A DNA stretch of 64,000 nt from Neorhizobium populisoli (lineage in GTDB: Bacteria; Pseudomonadota; Alphaproteobacteria; Rhizobiales; Rhizobiaceae): assembly GCF_019430945.1 (NCBI RefSeq), contig NZ_JAHYCB010000003.1, forward strand, positions 248,001 through 312,000, written 5' to 3'. The position numbers and the translations under genes were made by a program. Below the pieces are notes generated by a model. The model did no database searches. It worked only from the letters and a program-made list of their open reading frames with translations, and was not told the DNA's origin. This document shows positions 18,230-26,598 of this stretch, one piece after another; position 1 is the stretch's first letter, and every line of letters starts with the position of its first letter.

Positions 18230-18484
18230 TTATGCGTCTGGAATTGACGCGTCGCGCGTGAGTTCGATATCTCCGTCACTCGCATACATACGGGCTTTCG
18301 CGACTAGCGTTTCCAGTCCGTTGACCACCTTGAATAGGCTCTCTCGCTTCTCTGCATCTGCGACATTCGTTCGAACGAACTGAGTGAAAATGTCCTGTCG
18401 CACCTGTTCAGCGATGAATACGAAATCGGGATTTTCGAGCAAACGCTTTGCGGCCTGACCGCGATCAATGATTTCTTGGCTCAT
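18230..18484 (-). CDS. Small phage protein between portal and scaffold (84 aa)
   Basis: An all-helical 84-residue protein (AAKRLLENPDFVFIAEQVRQ, then EKRESLFKVVNGLETLVAKA). The stop of the portal gene lies immediately upstream, so the two are probably translated from one message with coupling. Proteins of this size and helical pattern occur at this place in several SU10/P22-like phages; I know of no defined role. Head assembly is a guess from position. Confidence 0.65.
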   Translation of the reverse strand: MSQEIIDRGQAAKRLLENPDFVFIAEQVRQDIFTQFVRTNVADAEKRESLFKVVNGLETLVAKARMYASDGDIELTRDASIPDA

Positions 18485-18485
18485 A

Positions 18486-20699
18486 TTACTGCCCCTGTGG
18501 CGGCATTGGCGGTTGCTGTGGAGCTTGCGGCTGTTGTGCCTGCTGCTTCATCTGCGCCAAATGCTGCATTGCTTGATTCTGGCTTTCCTGCTGCGCCATC
18601 GCCATATCAACGTCATTGCGCTGCGCTGCCTGTGCCGCGTTGATCTGCGCGATCTGAATATCTGCGCCGTACTTGGCTTGGATTTCCGCTGCTTTCAGGT
18701 ACTTGTCCTGTTCCAAGCGATCACGCTCTAGGTCGTTCGTCACGATCAACTTGCGCATCTCAAATTCGCGGTCGGCTTGGTCCGCCTGTGCCTTCAACTG
18801 AGCCTTCACCTTCTCGATTTCGATTAGGCCCGCGTTCGGATCGACCGGAGGCTGTGGAGGTGGTGCAGGATTTTGCGCGGGATCGAGATAGAATTCAGCC
18901 GGGTTAGTGAAACCGGCGTTCTCCGCGATCTTGGTCAGCGTGTTAAAAATCTGCTGCGGCTTAACGAAGCCCATGCTCATCGCTTGCATTTGCTGGGCGA
19001 GGATCATGTTGAGGGCTTGCGAGTTGAAATCCTTGTTCATCACACCAAACGCTACGTTCGTCGCGATATCCATATCCGGGTCCCAATCATCGATTTGGAT
19101 CGGCACGAATTGGTCGGTCAGGCGCTGGATAAAGAGCTGCGCGTCTTCCGGGTTATTGACGAGAGCATCGACAATGAGACGGTTCAGGTACGTGTAGAAC
19201 GTCTCCGCGAACCAGCGGCAGACCAGTTCCATGAAAAGCTGACTTGCATTGGCACGCTGACTTGCAGCGGTCGCCGTTTCGGCCATGTCGCCGGGATTCA
19301 ACGCAATCATGCTTGGGCCGACACCAGTAGCGAAATCAATACCCTGCGAAAGCGCGTCGATCACTGGCATTGCGTTCATGCCGGTAAATTGCTGCTGATT
19401 ATAGGTGATGCCGCCAGTTGGATCGGTCGAACGAACGACAGCGCCCGGATACAGGTTCAGAACGTCATCCACGTTCGTCACTTCCGGGTTCACAATCTTG
19501 ATCGGATTGGAGTGGGCGTTGAGGTTATCGAAAATCGAGCGCTTCATCTTGGAGATGATTGCCTGCTCCGGGCCGATACGCTCTGCGATGCCCTGACCAA
19601 AAAGCGTGTTCGGGGTCGGATATGGGCAGAAGGCCGCATATGGGTAATGCTTGCTGACTTCCTCGTGATGAAGCAGCACAGGGCTGTTCTGCAAGTCACC
19701 GGCAAGCACGAAACGGTAGTGACGGCGCTGACCGCTACCTGCGTCGATCTTCGTGTAAATCTCGTACAGGGTCACGTCGTCGCTGACGCTGCTATCACCG
19801 CCGCTAAAGCCGGTAACTTCGGAGCGCTCTAGCGAAAGGCCCTTCTCGTCGTCCTGGCCGCTGCTAATGCGGCCGATCTTCTCGCGCTCGTATCCCATTT
19901 CGAGAAGGTCGGCGCGGCTGATCTGTCGCTTGTGGCCCTGCAGGCGAGCCTTGACACCTCCGGTCTGAGGATCGAAATCCGCGTCCTTGGAAACGATGAA
20001 ATCTTCCGGGGGCAACGGCACGATGTCCAAGCAGACCACGCGCTTCTTCTTGCGGAACTTAATGTCCCAGAGACGAGGCTGCATAGCTTTGAGGATCGGG
20101 CCGAGTTCTTCGGGAACACCAGCGGGCAGCGGCGCATCCTTCGCCTCAACTTCGCTTGCCTCGATATCGGAAATCTGACCGGCCTTCTCCTGCTCGTAAT
20201 AAGGAACCAACTGTTCATCGGTCAGCCCCTTCACAAGCTGCGGCTTGCCTTCTTCGTCCTTGGCTTCGAAACGAACCATCGCGACACCAAGGCCGTGAAT
20301 GAACCCGTTCTTCGCAACCGGCATGAGAACGCCAACGTGCTTGTTCTTCTGACGGAGAATGTGATTGACGACTTCCGTCATCTGCCTTGCAAGTGCTGCG
20401 TCTTGCGGGGCTGGTGTATTAGGTAGGTAACTGACCGGCTCTCGTTGTGTGTCCATTACACGAACAAGCTGCGCCGTTGACCAGTCTACATGTGTGAGGA
20501 CTTCACCACTGACATGTTTGGATCGGCCCTTGATACGTTCATCACCCGCCATCGGCTTGCGCATGTAGAGACGGAAGTTCTCTTGATACGCATTGTCGAT
20601 TGTAGTTGCTGAGACGCCGACAGCGTCGCTTGCAATCCGTGCGACAATATTGGCTAGGTCGTCATCTTTGATGGTATTTTTCTTGGTTTTTTTTGCCAA
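18486..20699 (-). CDS. Portal protein (P22/SU10-like)
   Basis: A 737-residue portal that forms the DNA gate of the head. The N-terminal wing has YQENFRLYMRKPMAGDERIK, followed by SGEVLTHVDWSTAQLVRVMD. The stem region lies near SKMKRSIFDNLNAHSNPIK. The C-terminal 150 residues form a Gln/Ala-rich helical barrel (LAQMKQQAQQPQAPQQPPMP), as in P22-type portals. The start codon is TTG at 20699, preceded by AAAGG at 6 bp. It lies between TerL and scaffold in the standard order. Confidence 0.87.
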   Translation of the reverse strand: MAKKTKKNTIKDDDLANIVARIASDAVGVSATTIDNAYQENFRLYMRKPMAGDERIKGRSKHVSGEVLTHVDWSTAQLVRVMDTQREPVSYLPNTPAPQDAALARQMTEVVNHILRQKNKHVGVLMPVAKNGFIHGLGVAMVRFEAKDEEGKPQLVKGLTDEQLVPYYEQEKAGQISDIEASEVEAKDAPLPAGVPEELGPILKAMQPRLWDIKFRKKKRVVCLDIVPLPPEDFIVSKDADFDPQTGGVKARLQGHKRQISRADLLEMGYEREKIGRISSGQDDEKGLSLERSEVTGFSGGDSSVSDDVTLYEIYTKIDAGSGQRRHYRFVLAGDLQNSPVLLHHEEVSKHYPYAAFCPYPTPNTLFGQGIAERIGPEQAIISKMKRSIFDNLNAHSNPIKIVNPEVTNVDDVLNLYPGAVVRSTDPTGGITYNQQQFTGMNAMPVIDALSQGIDFATGVGPSMIALNPGDMAETATAASQRANASQLFMELVCRWFAETFYTYLNRLIVDALVNNPEDAQLFIQRLTDQFVPIQIDDWDPDMDIATNVAFGVMNKDFNSQALNMILAQQMQAMSMGFVKPQQIFNTLTKIAENAGFTNPAEFYLDPAQNPAPPPQPPVDPNAGLIEIEKVKAQLKAQADQADREFEMRKLIVTNDLERDRLEQDKYLKAAEIQAKYGADIQIAQINAAQAAQRNDVDMAMAQQESQNQAMQHLAQMKQQAQQPQAPQQPPMPPQGQ

Positions 20700-20771
20700 T
20701 GCAGCCTTTCGCGACAGTTGGCCTGCCGTTCTAGTTGAGGTGTTGGTTATTTGATATTTACCGTTCCGCGC

Positions 20772-22196
20772 TTATTCGAACGCTCTTAGATCGGATGGCT
20801 GGATTGTGTTGCTCCATGCCCATCTGCCGCTAAACCGTTGCGAGTTGCCTGCGAATGTCAGACACATGGCGTCTGCAAGGTCTGGCGACATGCCAAGCCT
20901 GCGCTTGATCGATGGCTTGTCTTCAACCTTGATCTTTGGGAACTCTTCGTACGTTGGCGTGCAAAGTTCGCGGATCAGGTCAGGGTTGTTTGGGATGCAG
21001 CGATTGCCGTCCATCAGCCATTCACGACATTCCCACCAAAGCTGATCACGAAGCCTCGTGTAGAGGTCTTGCTTGCGGGTTGGCTTATTGCTGACTGTCA
21101 CGGCGAGCACTGGCAGGTTCCACTGCTTCAAAACAGCGGCCACGCCATTACCGAGACCAATCGCGTCGACACAGATTTGGTTTGGTCGGTCCTTTGCTGG
21201 CGTCAGCTTCCACAAGTCGAGAACCTGTGTCGCCAACTGTGCGGGGTCCAAGTTCCGCCATTCGTGAAACTTGATGACCTTGTTATCCTGCCGAACGCAA
21301 AGCACGGACCGGTCAGCACCTTTGCCAGCCGGGTCAAGCCCCCAGATGATAGGCGAGCCAGTTGCGGGAATTGCATCTTCGTTGTCGATTGCCTCTTCCA
21401 CAAACTCGCGTGGGATAAGGCTGTCTTCGTCGCTTAGTGGAAATTCACCAAGTACAAGCGCACGATAACGAGGTGCGGTTTTGCCTCCGTACTGGATGGC
21501 AATGCGATCAACCTTCTCCTGCGTCATCTGACGCCCGTCGATCATTGCGCCGTGAACCTTTGTCCAGTCCGCGCTTATGTCGCCGTAGAAGGTGTCAAAA
21601 AAATAGCTGTCCAACTTGTTCGGGTTGGATACCAAGCAGAGCTTAGGATTTGGGTCGGTTAGGATGTTGACGAGCGAATCCGTGAAGACTTCGCGCTCGA
21701 TACCTGTTGCCTCATCCACGAGTACGAAGTTGTTGCGCTTGTGGATACCGCGTGTCGCTGCGATGTTGTCTTTGTTGGCAAGGCGAAACTCTGCAAAGCA
21801 GTCCGAACTGCGGGTCTTTCTGCTAATGCGAGTGGCGGTCATTTCGAAGCCATCGGCAAGCGCTTTGTCCATCTTGCCGTAGAGCGATGTCAGTTCCTTC
21901 CAGATACCGCCCTTCAATTGGCCTTCGGTTGGACCGAAAATTGTAACCTGCACTTCATCGTGAGTGACGAGCGACCACCAGACGATGATACTCATCGCCA
22001 TTGTCTTGCCGAAACCTACACCGCCACGGAATGTGATCTGGCGACTGGATTGGAATGCCTTTGCGAACTCGATCTGCTTGGGTGTGAGTTCGACCTGAAA
22101 AACGTTGTTGGCAAAGAACGCGATGTCCTTATGCCATTCACCAACAAGCGCGATAAAAGCATCCTGCTCCGCTTGCTGTTGCTGTGTGAGTGCCAT
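20772..22196 (-). CDS. terL: Terminase large subunit
   Basis: The ATP-driven DNA-packaging motor of the phage. Walker A is GGVGFGKT at residues 58-65 and Walker B is VLVDEA at 158-163. The C-terminal nuclease domain shows WGLDPAGKGADRSVL (first acidic residue), CVDAIGLGNGVA and DLADAMCLTFA, the three acidic patches of the RNase H-like fold. The length of 474 residues is typical. The ATG is the first gene of the structural block after a terminator at 22263-22288; no classical small terminase lies beside it on the same strand. Confidence 0.92.
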   Translation of the reverse strand: MALTQQQQAEQDAFIALVGEWHKDIAFFANNVFQVELTPKQIEFAKAFQSSRQITFRGGVGFGKTMAMSIIVWWSLVTHDEVQVTIFGPTEGQLKGGIWKELTSLYGKMDKALADGFEMTATRISRKTRSSDCFAEFRLANKDNIAATRGIHKRNNFVLVDEATGIEREVFTDSLVNILTDPNPKLCLVSNPNKLDSYFFDTFYGDISADWTKVHGAMIDGRQMTQEKVDRIAIQYGGKTAPRYRALVLGEFPLSDEDSLIPREFVEEAIDNEDAIPATGSPIIWGLDPAGKGADRSVLCVRQDNKVIKFHEWRNLDPAQLATQVLDLWKLTPAKDRPNQICVDAIGLGNGVAAVLKQWNLPVLAVTVSNKPTRKQDLYTRLRDQLWWECREWLMDGNRCIPNNPDLIRELCTPTYEEFPKIKVEDKPSIKRRLGMSPDLADAMCLTFAGNSQRFSGRWAWSNTIQPSDLRAFE

Positions 22197-22262
22197 GAAA
22201 TATCAACCGACTATTGTAATCGGGATATTTACCTTCGGCCTGTGTTTGAGAGCTTCAAATGC

Positions 22263-22288
22263 AAAAAGCCCCGGCGAACCGAGGCTTT
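22263..22288 (-). terminator. Rho-independent terminator
   Basis: On the minus strand AAAGCCTCGG and CCGGGGCTTT pair around a TTCG tetraloop, followed by TTTTTG. It lies between the 139-residue gene at 22313 and terL. It should end transcription of that upstream gene, so terL may have its own promoter in the 22197-22262 gap. Confidence 0.75.
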
Positions 22289-22312
22289 TCTGTTGTCATC
22301 AATGTGGATCGA

Positions 22313-22732
22313 TTACTTAACAATGGTGCCACTCTTAGGAGTTGGCTTGTAAGCGCGGATCGCGTTTTGAAACTCCTCGTCTTCGCGAGCGAGGTCTTTA
22401 ATGTCGTTGATGATCTCTTTCGCTTCATCAACTCCATCTGCCTTAAAATGCTTGTCCTCTTCGCCGAAGAACGGGAAGCCCAAGCGACCAATCTTGATGA
22501 CGAACTTATTGTGGTCGGTGACTTTGATCCATGAAGCTTGCGGAATAATTGCTTTGCGCTGCTCGTCGGCGGTCTTCAACTTAGCCAGCCTGTCGAGCGC
22601 TTCAATCTGCTTCTGCGCTTCTTCAATAAGCGCCTTGATGCGATCCTGCGGCCCTGCCGATTTGCTCGGCGGTGGCGTCAGTCGAGCCTTGAGTCGATCT
22701 TTTGCGGATACTGGTGTCGTTGCTTTTGCCAT
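22313..22732 (-). CDS. Small phage protein, paralogue of the protein at 27511-27903
   Basis: A 139-residue basic protein. After a Pro/Lys/Ser-rich lead and a helix (about 28-65) it has WIKVTDHNKFVIKIGRLGF, then FKADGVDEAKEIINDIKDLA and a charged helix ending ...EEFQNAI. The same pattern, W-x-(K/R)...V(I/V)(K/R)IGR-x-GF...F-x-A...E-x-Q-x-x-I, occurs in the protein at 27511-27903. The two are probably paralogues sharing a small fold. It is divergent from the rightward gene at 22860 and is followed by a terminator. Function unknown. Confidence 0.7.
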   Translation of the reverse strand: MAKATTPVSAKDRLKARLTPPPSKSAGPQDRIKALIEEAQKQIEALDRLAKLKTADEQRKAIIPQASWIKVTDHNKFVIKIGRLGFPFFGEEDKHFKADGVDEAKEIINDIKDLAREDEEFQNAIRAYKPTPKSGTIVK

Positions 22733-22859
22733 TAGTCTGCCCTTCCCTGTTCATTGCGCAGTTCATCCGCGCTTGTTCCGATATGATGCACTTTCTAGCT
22801 GTCCGCTTTTAAATAAAGGGTAAACCCCTATAGAGGCGAATAGCCAAGGTTAATACGAC

Positions 22860-23135
22860 ATGAAGGTACATATGAACATCGCGAACGGTGACAAGCGCGG
22901 TTCGCTCGCAAAGTGGTTCGAAATCGATCCGAATGCTCAAGTTGATAATGATGCTCGCATTGCAGCGATCACGCAATGGGCTGATGCTCGACATGGTGGT
23001 TGGCTGCGTTCCAGCGATATCACCGACTTCACCATCTACGATGTGACCGACGATAGTTTCCGTATCGACTTCACTCATGACACAGATGCGCTGTTTGCGA
23101 TGCCGAAGATTGGCGGTCGAGTGGTGGAGGAATAA
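22860..23135 (+). CDS. Hypothetical small phage protein (91 aa)
   Basis: First rightward gene, divergent from the late block, with AAGG nine bases before the ATG. The protein is acidic and mixed alpha/beta (AAITQWADARHGGWLRSSDI, ITDFTIYDVTDDSFRIDF). It ends in a TAATG overlap with the next gene, so the two are co-translated. No family recognised. Confidence 0.65.
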   Translation: MKVHMNIANGDKRGSLAKWFEIDPNAQVDNDARIAAITQWADARHGGWLRSSDITDFTIYDVTDDSFRIDFTHDTDALFAMPKIGGRVVEE

Positions 23136-23542
23136 TGGCAACGAGAGATCGCACAAAACGAGCAAAAGATTTGAAGGTGACGCCAGAGCAGCACGAGCGC
23201 TTGAAGCGGATCGGCACGCAGAAGGGTCAGCCTAGCCGTAACCCGAATGGCAGGCCGGTGCTGGCTGCTGAGCTTAAACTGTCGGCGGCGGAAATGAGCC
23301 CGGCTTCCCTCAAGACGCTGGAATGGCTCCGCGACAACAGCAAGAACGACATGGTTCGGCTGAAAGCTGCGGAGACGATCCTATCGTTCAATATGTCGAA
23401 GGCCGCACAGGAGCAGAAGATGACGCTGGACGTAGGTCCGGGCATTTCCGACTTGCTGGCGCGTGCGGGGTCGCGTGCGAATGTCATCGAGGGCCAGGTC
23501 GAGGCAGTGCGGGTAATCCAGCACGAAGACGGCAATTCCTGA
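23135..23542 (+). CDS. DUF5681-like protein, possible terminase small subunit
   Basis: A 135-residue basic protein. After a charged helix it contains GQPSRNPNGRPVLAAELK, resembling the GxPxGRP signature of DUF5681 proteins that often accompany phage terminases. A helical section follows (LKTLEWLRDNSKNDMVRLKA) that could be a winged or helix-turn-helix DNA-binding unit. The ATG overlaps the upstream stop (TAATG). It lies about 1 kb from terL on the opposite strand, which is unusual for a small terminase, so the role is uncertain. Confidence 0.5.
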   Translation: MATRDRTKRAKDLKVTPEQHERLKRIGTQKGQPSRNPNGRPVLAAELKLSAAEMSPASLKTLEWLRDNSKNDMVRLKAAETILSFNMSKAAQEQKMTLDVGPGISDLLARAGSRANVIEGQVEAVRVIQHEDGNS

Positions 23543-23833
23543 AATTAACCATAGATTTACGATTGCCTTGCATCGGCCGAAATCGACGGCTATATCGGCG
23601 GCCATAGTGAATTCGTTCACTGTCTTGCCGTCCCTGAGACCAGACGGACCGCTTAGTGCGGGAGACACTTCGCTGGGCCTAAACGCGTCCTCTTCCAGCG
23701 ATTTTAAAGGCGCCGTAGTCGAGTTTGGCAGACCCTCGACAGACAAAATCACACAGCAATCGCTGGCGTGAACGGTCTGTCGTGCGCGTAACTCTCGACA
23801 GTCGTTCCGCTGGCACAACGAGAAGCGAACGAA
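23543..23833. other. Gene-free stretch, 290 bp
   Basis: No convincing gene. A rightward frame from a TTG at 23568 to 23771 would give 67 residues but lacks a ribosome binding site and a familiar sequence. The right half contains a run of CGACAG-type repeats (CTCGACAG occurs at about 23732 and 23798) that could be a regulatory region for the gene at 23834. Confidence 0.3.
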
Positions 23834-24259
23834 ATGCTAGACAATCCCTTTTCCACTACCGCACTACACCTGCTTGTGCGTGACATCATAAAGGCGAAAA
23901 CCTTCGCCATCGAGGCCGAGGTAAACGGGCGCAATACTGGCGACACATGGACAGTGACGCGTACCGCAACAACTGATTCTTATCGCTCGCCCCATTCCAT
24001 CACGTCTGTTCTAGGCGCTCTCAAACACTGGGAGAAAGGCGCGGTTTTGTTCCAGCCGTACCTTATCGCGGAGGGCACCAATGAGGAGATCGCGAGTGAA
24101 CTAATGGATGAATTTGATAGAGGACTTCGGAGTGCGGCGTGGGTTCGCATCGGCACGATAAAGCTCGAAACAGTCGATAGTCGGCAAACGGTTTTGACTG
24201 TCGCGATCACAGAGCCAGAAATCGCGGCTCTGTTCAAACTGAAGTATCCGCTGGCCTGA
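23834..24259 (+). CDS. Hypothetical phage protein (141 aa)
   Basis: A mixed alpha/beta protein with no membrane segment. It begins with a helix (LHLLVRDIIKAKTFAIEAEV), then Thr-rich beta strands (GDTWTVTRTATTDSYRS), a helix, and a C-terminal beta part with TIKLETVDSRQTVLTVAIT. A purine stretch GAAGCGAACGAA precedes the ATG. It is followed by a second unknown gene 27 bp away, and both end at the terminator near 24711. No recognisable family. Confidence 0.6.
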   Translation: MLDNPFSTTALHLLVRDIIKAKTFAIEAEVNGRNTGDTWTVTRTATTDSYRSPHSITSVLGALKHWEKGAVLFQPYLIAEGTNEEIASELMDEFDRGLRSAAWVRIGTIKLETVDSRQTVLTVAITEPEIAALFKLKYPLA

Positions 24260-24286
24260 TTTTCGATTTGAGAAGGACGCAATTAC

Positions 24287-24703
24287 ATGGCCTACTATTT
24301 CAACAAATCTGTCGATCCGACCGAGGCGCAAAATGCGGTCGTTCAATCATTCACCTCGGGCGGTCTTTATAAGGGTAGCCTTGAAGTCTGGCGCAACGGG
24401 GAAAGCGGATTTTGCGAGTTAGGTGCACGCGCACACAAAGACAAGGGAGAGCTCAATCGCGCCTTGATGATGTCAGCGGTCCGGCTCGCCTACGATGTCT
24501 CTGATGTTGCGCCAGACTACATCAGTACGATTATGGACGCGGCCCGGACGGCTGCTGCTCATGCCGAAGTGTCACCGACCATCGTCCGGGTCTACTTCAA
24601 AAACGCGAGTGAGGATCGACACATTGTCTGGCTCCTCTTCGATCATGACCACCAGGGGACGGCATGGCAGCAAGAAGGCCATAACCGCGACATCGTTGTC
24701 TAA
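24287..24703 (+). CDS. Hypothetical phage protein (138 aa)
   Basis: A soluble mixed alpha/beta protein. The ATG is preceded by GAGAAGGACG, a good ribosome binding site. The N-terminal part has GGLYKGSLEVWRNGESGFCE, the middle is helical and Ala-rich, and the C-terminus has IVRVYFKNASEDRHIVWLLF, a pair of strands. A strong terminator follows 8 bp after its stop, so it is the last gene of this rightward unit. No family recognised. Confidence 0.65.
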   Translation: MAYYFNKSVDPTEAQNAVVQSFTSGGLYKGSLEVWRNGESGFCELGARAHKDKGELNRALMMSAVRLAYDVSDVAPDYISTIMDAARTAAAHAEVSPTIVRVYFKNASEDRHIVWLLFDHDHQGTAWQQEGHNRDIVV

Positions 24704-24710
24704 CATCACT

Positions 24711-24738
24711 AGCCCCGGTTCACAGCCGGGGCTTTTTG
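24711..24738 (+). terminator. Rho-independent terminator
   Basis: AGCCCCGG and CCGGGGCT form a perfect 8-bp stem around a 7-base loop, followed by TTTTTG. It ends the rightward transcript of the genes at 22860-24703. Confidence 0.85.
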
Positions 24739-24783
24739 ATTCAAGTTCTTGATCTGTTCCGTGCGGTGGATTAAGCTCCCCGC

Positions 24784-25191
24784 ATGGACAAGAACAAGTT
24801 TCTCCGCGACGAATACAAACGGATCATGGCAACCGGCCAGTTCGTCTATTCGGCATGGCGTGACAGCGAAGATCGGTTCATCGCGGATATGTGGGACCGG
24901 ACTCCCAATCAACAGAACAGGCGTTTGCTTGCGCCGGTTGACCCCAGGTTCGGATTCGCCCCTGATAACGTGGAGTGGCAATTCCCGCGCATTAAGAGGC
25001 AGGTAGCGATTCAGCCGAAACCCAAGCCAGAGCCGGTCAAGGTAAAGCCTAAGCCACGGCCTAAGCCTGTTCCGGTAGAGAAGGCTGCGAAAAAGAAGGC
25101 TGACGAGCTGGCGCGACGAGAAGCGAAGCGGGCGGCATTGGCAGGAGAATTTAGAAAGTGGGAACAGGTTCGTGCTAAGAAATTAGCATGA
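24784..25191 (+). CDS. AP2/HNH-like fragment protein with Lys/Pro-rich tail (135 aa)
   Basis: Residues about 45-65 (NRRLLAPVDPRFGFAPDNVEW) resemble the last part of phage AP2/HNH proteins, where a basic and acidic stretch is followed by G-x-x-P-x-N-x-x-W. The catalytic HNH histidines are not visible, so this is at best a DNA-binding remnant. Residues 70-105 are a Lys/Pro repeat (KPKPEPVKVKPKPRPKPVPV), and the C-terminus is a charged helix. Its stop overlaps the next start (ATGA). Confidence 0.6.
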   Translation: MDKNKFLRDEYKRIMATGQFVYSAWRDSEDRFIADMWDRTPNQQNRRLLAPVDPRFGFAPDNVEWQFPRIKRQVAIQPKPKPEPVKVKPKPRPKPVPVEKAAKKKADELARREAKRAALAGEFRKWEQVRAKKLA

Positions 25192-25517
25192 AGCCACTAG
25201 CCATTCTTCTCGCCGGATTGTTGATCGCAGCCAGCATGTGGCTGACATCGCCACGATATCAGACTACTGGCGATGATCGCGGTGGTTTGCGGATCGACGT
25301 ACGGACTGGCGCTGTTTCATACTGCAAGGCTGTTAGCCTGACCGAGGCGCCCCTATGCACACCGGAAGGCTCGCGATCACTTGAACAGGTCCGGGCGGAC
25401 AACGCGGCAAAGAATGCGGCCTCTATCAAACCCGCGCCTCCAGCAAGCCAGATGACGCCGGAAGAAATCAAAAGGCGGATCGACGAATTCATGGCGAACG
25501 AGAAGCCCGCAGAATAA
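25188..25517 (+). CDS. Membrane-anchored or exported small phage protein (109 aa)
   Basis: The ATG overlaps the upstream stop in an ATGA, so translation is coupled. Residues 3-20 (PLAILLAGLLIAASMWL) are a single hydrophobic segment, either a signal anchor or an uncleaved signal. The rest is hydrophilic with two cysteines 13 residues apart that could form a disulphide in the periplasm, then a Pro/Ala linker and a charged helix. It could be a spanin-like or cell-envelope protein, but no defining motif is seen. Confidence 0.65.
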   Translation: MKPLAILLAGLLIAASMWLTSPRYQTTGDDRGGLRIDVRTGAVSYCKAVSLTEAPLCTPEGSRSLEQVRADNAAKNAASIKPAPPASQMTPEEIKRRIDEFMANEKPAE

Positions 25518-25659
25518 TCCTCCTTCGATTTTTTTGCCGGTGTGGCAAAGCGGTGTTTGCGATTTCCGCGAAACTATACGATGATAAGGCCGCTCGGGGA
25601 TGACCGGTTGCAGCCAAATCATCCCCTCGCGCGGTTGCAGTTGTACTGACTGCCGTACC

Positions 25660-25715
25660 AAGGCCGGGACGACGACGTTAAGGTGTTGTGAGCACCGTCG
25701 TTTTGTCTCGGCCTT
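25660..25715. ncRNA. Long three-step hairpin
   Basis: AAGGCCGGGAC (25660-25670) pairs with GTCTCGGCCTT (25705-25715) with one G-T wobble. CGAC (25673-25676) pairs with GTCG (25697-25700), and GGTG (25682-25685) pairs with CACC (25693-25696). Together this makes one extended hairpin of about 19 pairs with small interruptions. It has no coding neighbour, and there is no T-run of terminator type. It could be part of a small RNA or an RNA-processing site. Confidence 0.4.
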
Positions 25716-25910
25716 CGCGCATAATGCGAGACTTCATCTCGCAAGATCAATGATGAATTTTACGCAAAATTAAGAGCCGGGCGTTGACTAGGCGACCGTG
25801 ATTCAAGTGTCACAGTGGCCTTCACGGAGAATCGTTGCGGAATCAATGGCTTTCGAATTTGGCAAACATTTCAAACAACTATTCACAGAAAAAATAAAAA
25901 TCTTCTTGAC

Positions 25911-25977
25911 CTGATAAGAGTCGAATTGACTCACCGATTTGGTGTTCCTGCGGACACCAAACTCTTGAATCTTATCG
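25911..25977. ncRNA. Multi-branched hairpin element
   Basis: GATAAGA (25913-25919) pairs with TCTTATC (25970-25976), enclosing a small hairpin (GAGTC-gaatt-GACTC, 25918-25932, sharing two bases with the outer stem) and a perfect 8-bp hairpin TTTGGTGT / ACACCAAA (25938-25961). The arrangement resembles a three-way junction. Either strand could be transcribed; DNA-level operator use is also possible. Confidence 0.4.
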
Positions 25978-26082
25978 AAACGAATCACTTTTCGCTGCCG
26001 TCATAAAATGCCTTCTCGGCAATTTAAACCAACCATTGCCATGAATGCCGATAGCTCTATTTCGGAATGACGGAGGTACGAG

Positions 26083-26250
26083 ATGGACGAGCAAGAACCT
26101 GACCTGACCAAGACCGAGCGCAAACGCCGGGATCATGAAGAGACCACCCGGTTTGCGCAGGAAGCTTCCCGGCAATGGTTGCAGGAATCGCGCGAAAAGA
26201 CCGAGCGGCTACGGGCGTTACGAATGGCTAAGGGGAAGTTGGACAACTAG
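26083..26250 (+). CDS. Small charged protein (55 aa)
   Basis: A short gene with an excellent GGAGGT ribosome binding site 7 bp before the ATG. The product is highly charged and helical (Lys, Arg, Glu, Gln), with TKTERKRRDHEETTRFAQEA and later REKTERLRALRMAKGK. It could be a small nucleic-acid or protein-binding helix hairpin, though no family is recognised. Its TAG overlaps the stop of the convergent gene at 26247 by 3-4 bases. Confidence 0.65.
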   Translation: MDEQEPDLTKTERKRRDHEETTRFAQEASRQWLQESREKTERLRALRMAKGKLDN

Positions 26251-26429
26251 TGCCGGATTTGCGAAGCTGGATCGATAGCGGCTTGATTTTCCTCGATCAT
26301 CCCGTTGAGGACGGTCAATTGCTCATAGAGCCGGGTGAGACGGCGACGGTATTCGATTAGGTTGGCAAGGTACTCTTCTGACACAGTTTTGGGTTCCACC
26401 GCGTCGGGGTAATCTTCGCAATTGCTCAT
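26247..26429 (-). CDS. Small helical protein (60 aa)
   Basis: Starting from MSNCEDYPDAVEPKTV at 26429, the product is an acidic lead followed by a long coiled-coil-like helix (ANLIEYRRRLTRLYEQLTVL, then NGMIEENQAAI). A longer in-frame version back to 26582 is possible but its extra N-terminus looks non-coding. No clear ribosome binding site is visible. It is convergent with the gene at 26083. Confidence 0.45.
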   Translation of the reverse strand: MSNCEDYPDAVEPKTVSEEYLANLIEYRRRLTRLYEQLTVLNGMIEENQAAIDPASQIRH

Positions 26430-26598
26430 ATTGGTGATCGCTAAAAAGTGGTCTTGTGGTTTCGGCGGGATAATCTTCCTCAAACTTGCTGCAGGCTTAA
26501 CGATTAAGTGCGGAATGTAATATTTGTGCAGCGATATCACCGGATATTCTCTAAATCGTATCAGTTGCAACCCGAGCAACAATACACGCGCTGTATCC

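Larger units (their letters stand above)
25518..26082. other. Gene-free stretch with two structured elements
   Basis: 565 bp with no gene I can support. A 63-residue frame from GTG at 25815 and a 61-residue frame on the other strand overlap each other and lack ribosome binding sites. The region holds two strong inverted-repeat structures, listed separately, and an AT-rich patch near 25880-25905. It may encode small RNAs or be a control region. Confidence 0.5.

Noticed and set aside
22820-22862. CTATAGAGG and TAATACGAC, resembling pieces of a T7 promoter
   Set aside because: The pieces are in the wrong order and no phage RNA polymerase gene is present.
25803-26006. Overlapping 61- and 63-codon frames on both strands
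   Set aside because: Both lack ribosome binding sites and coincide with the branched hairpin element.
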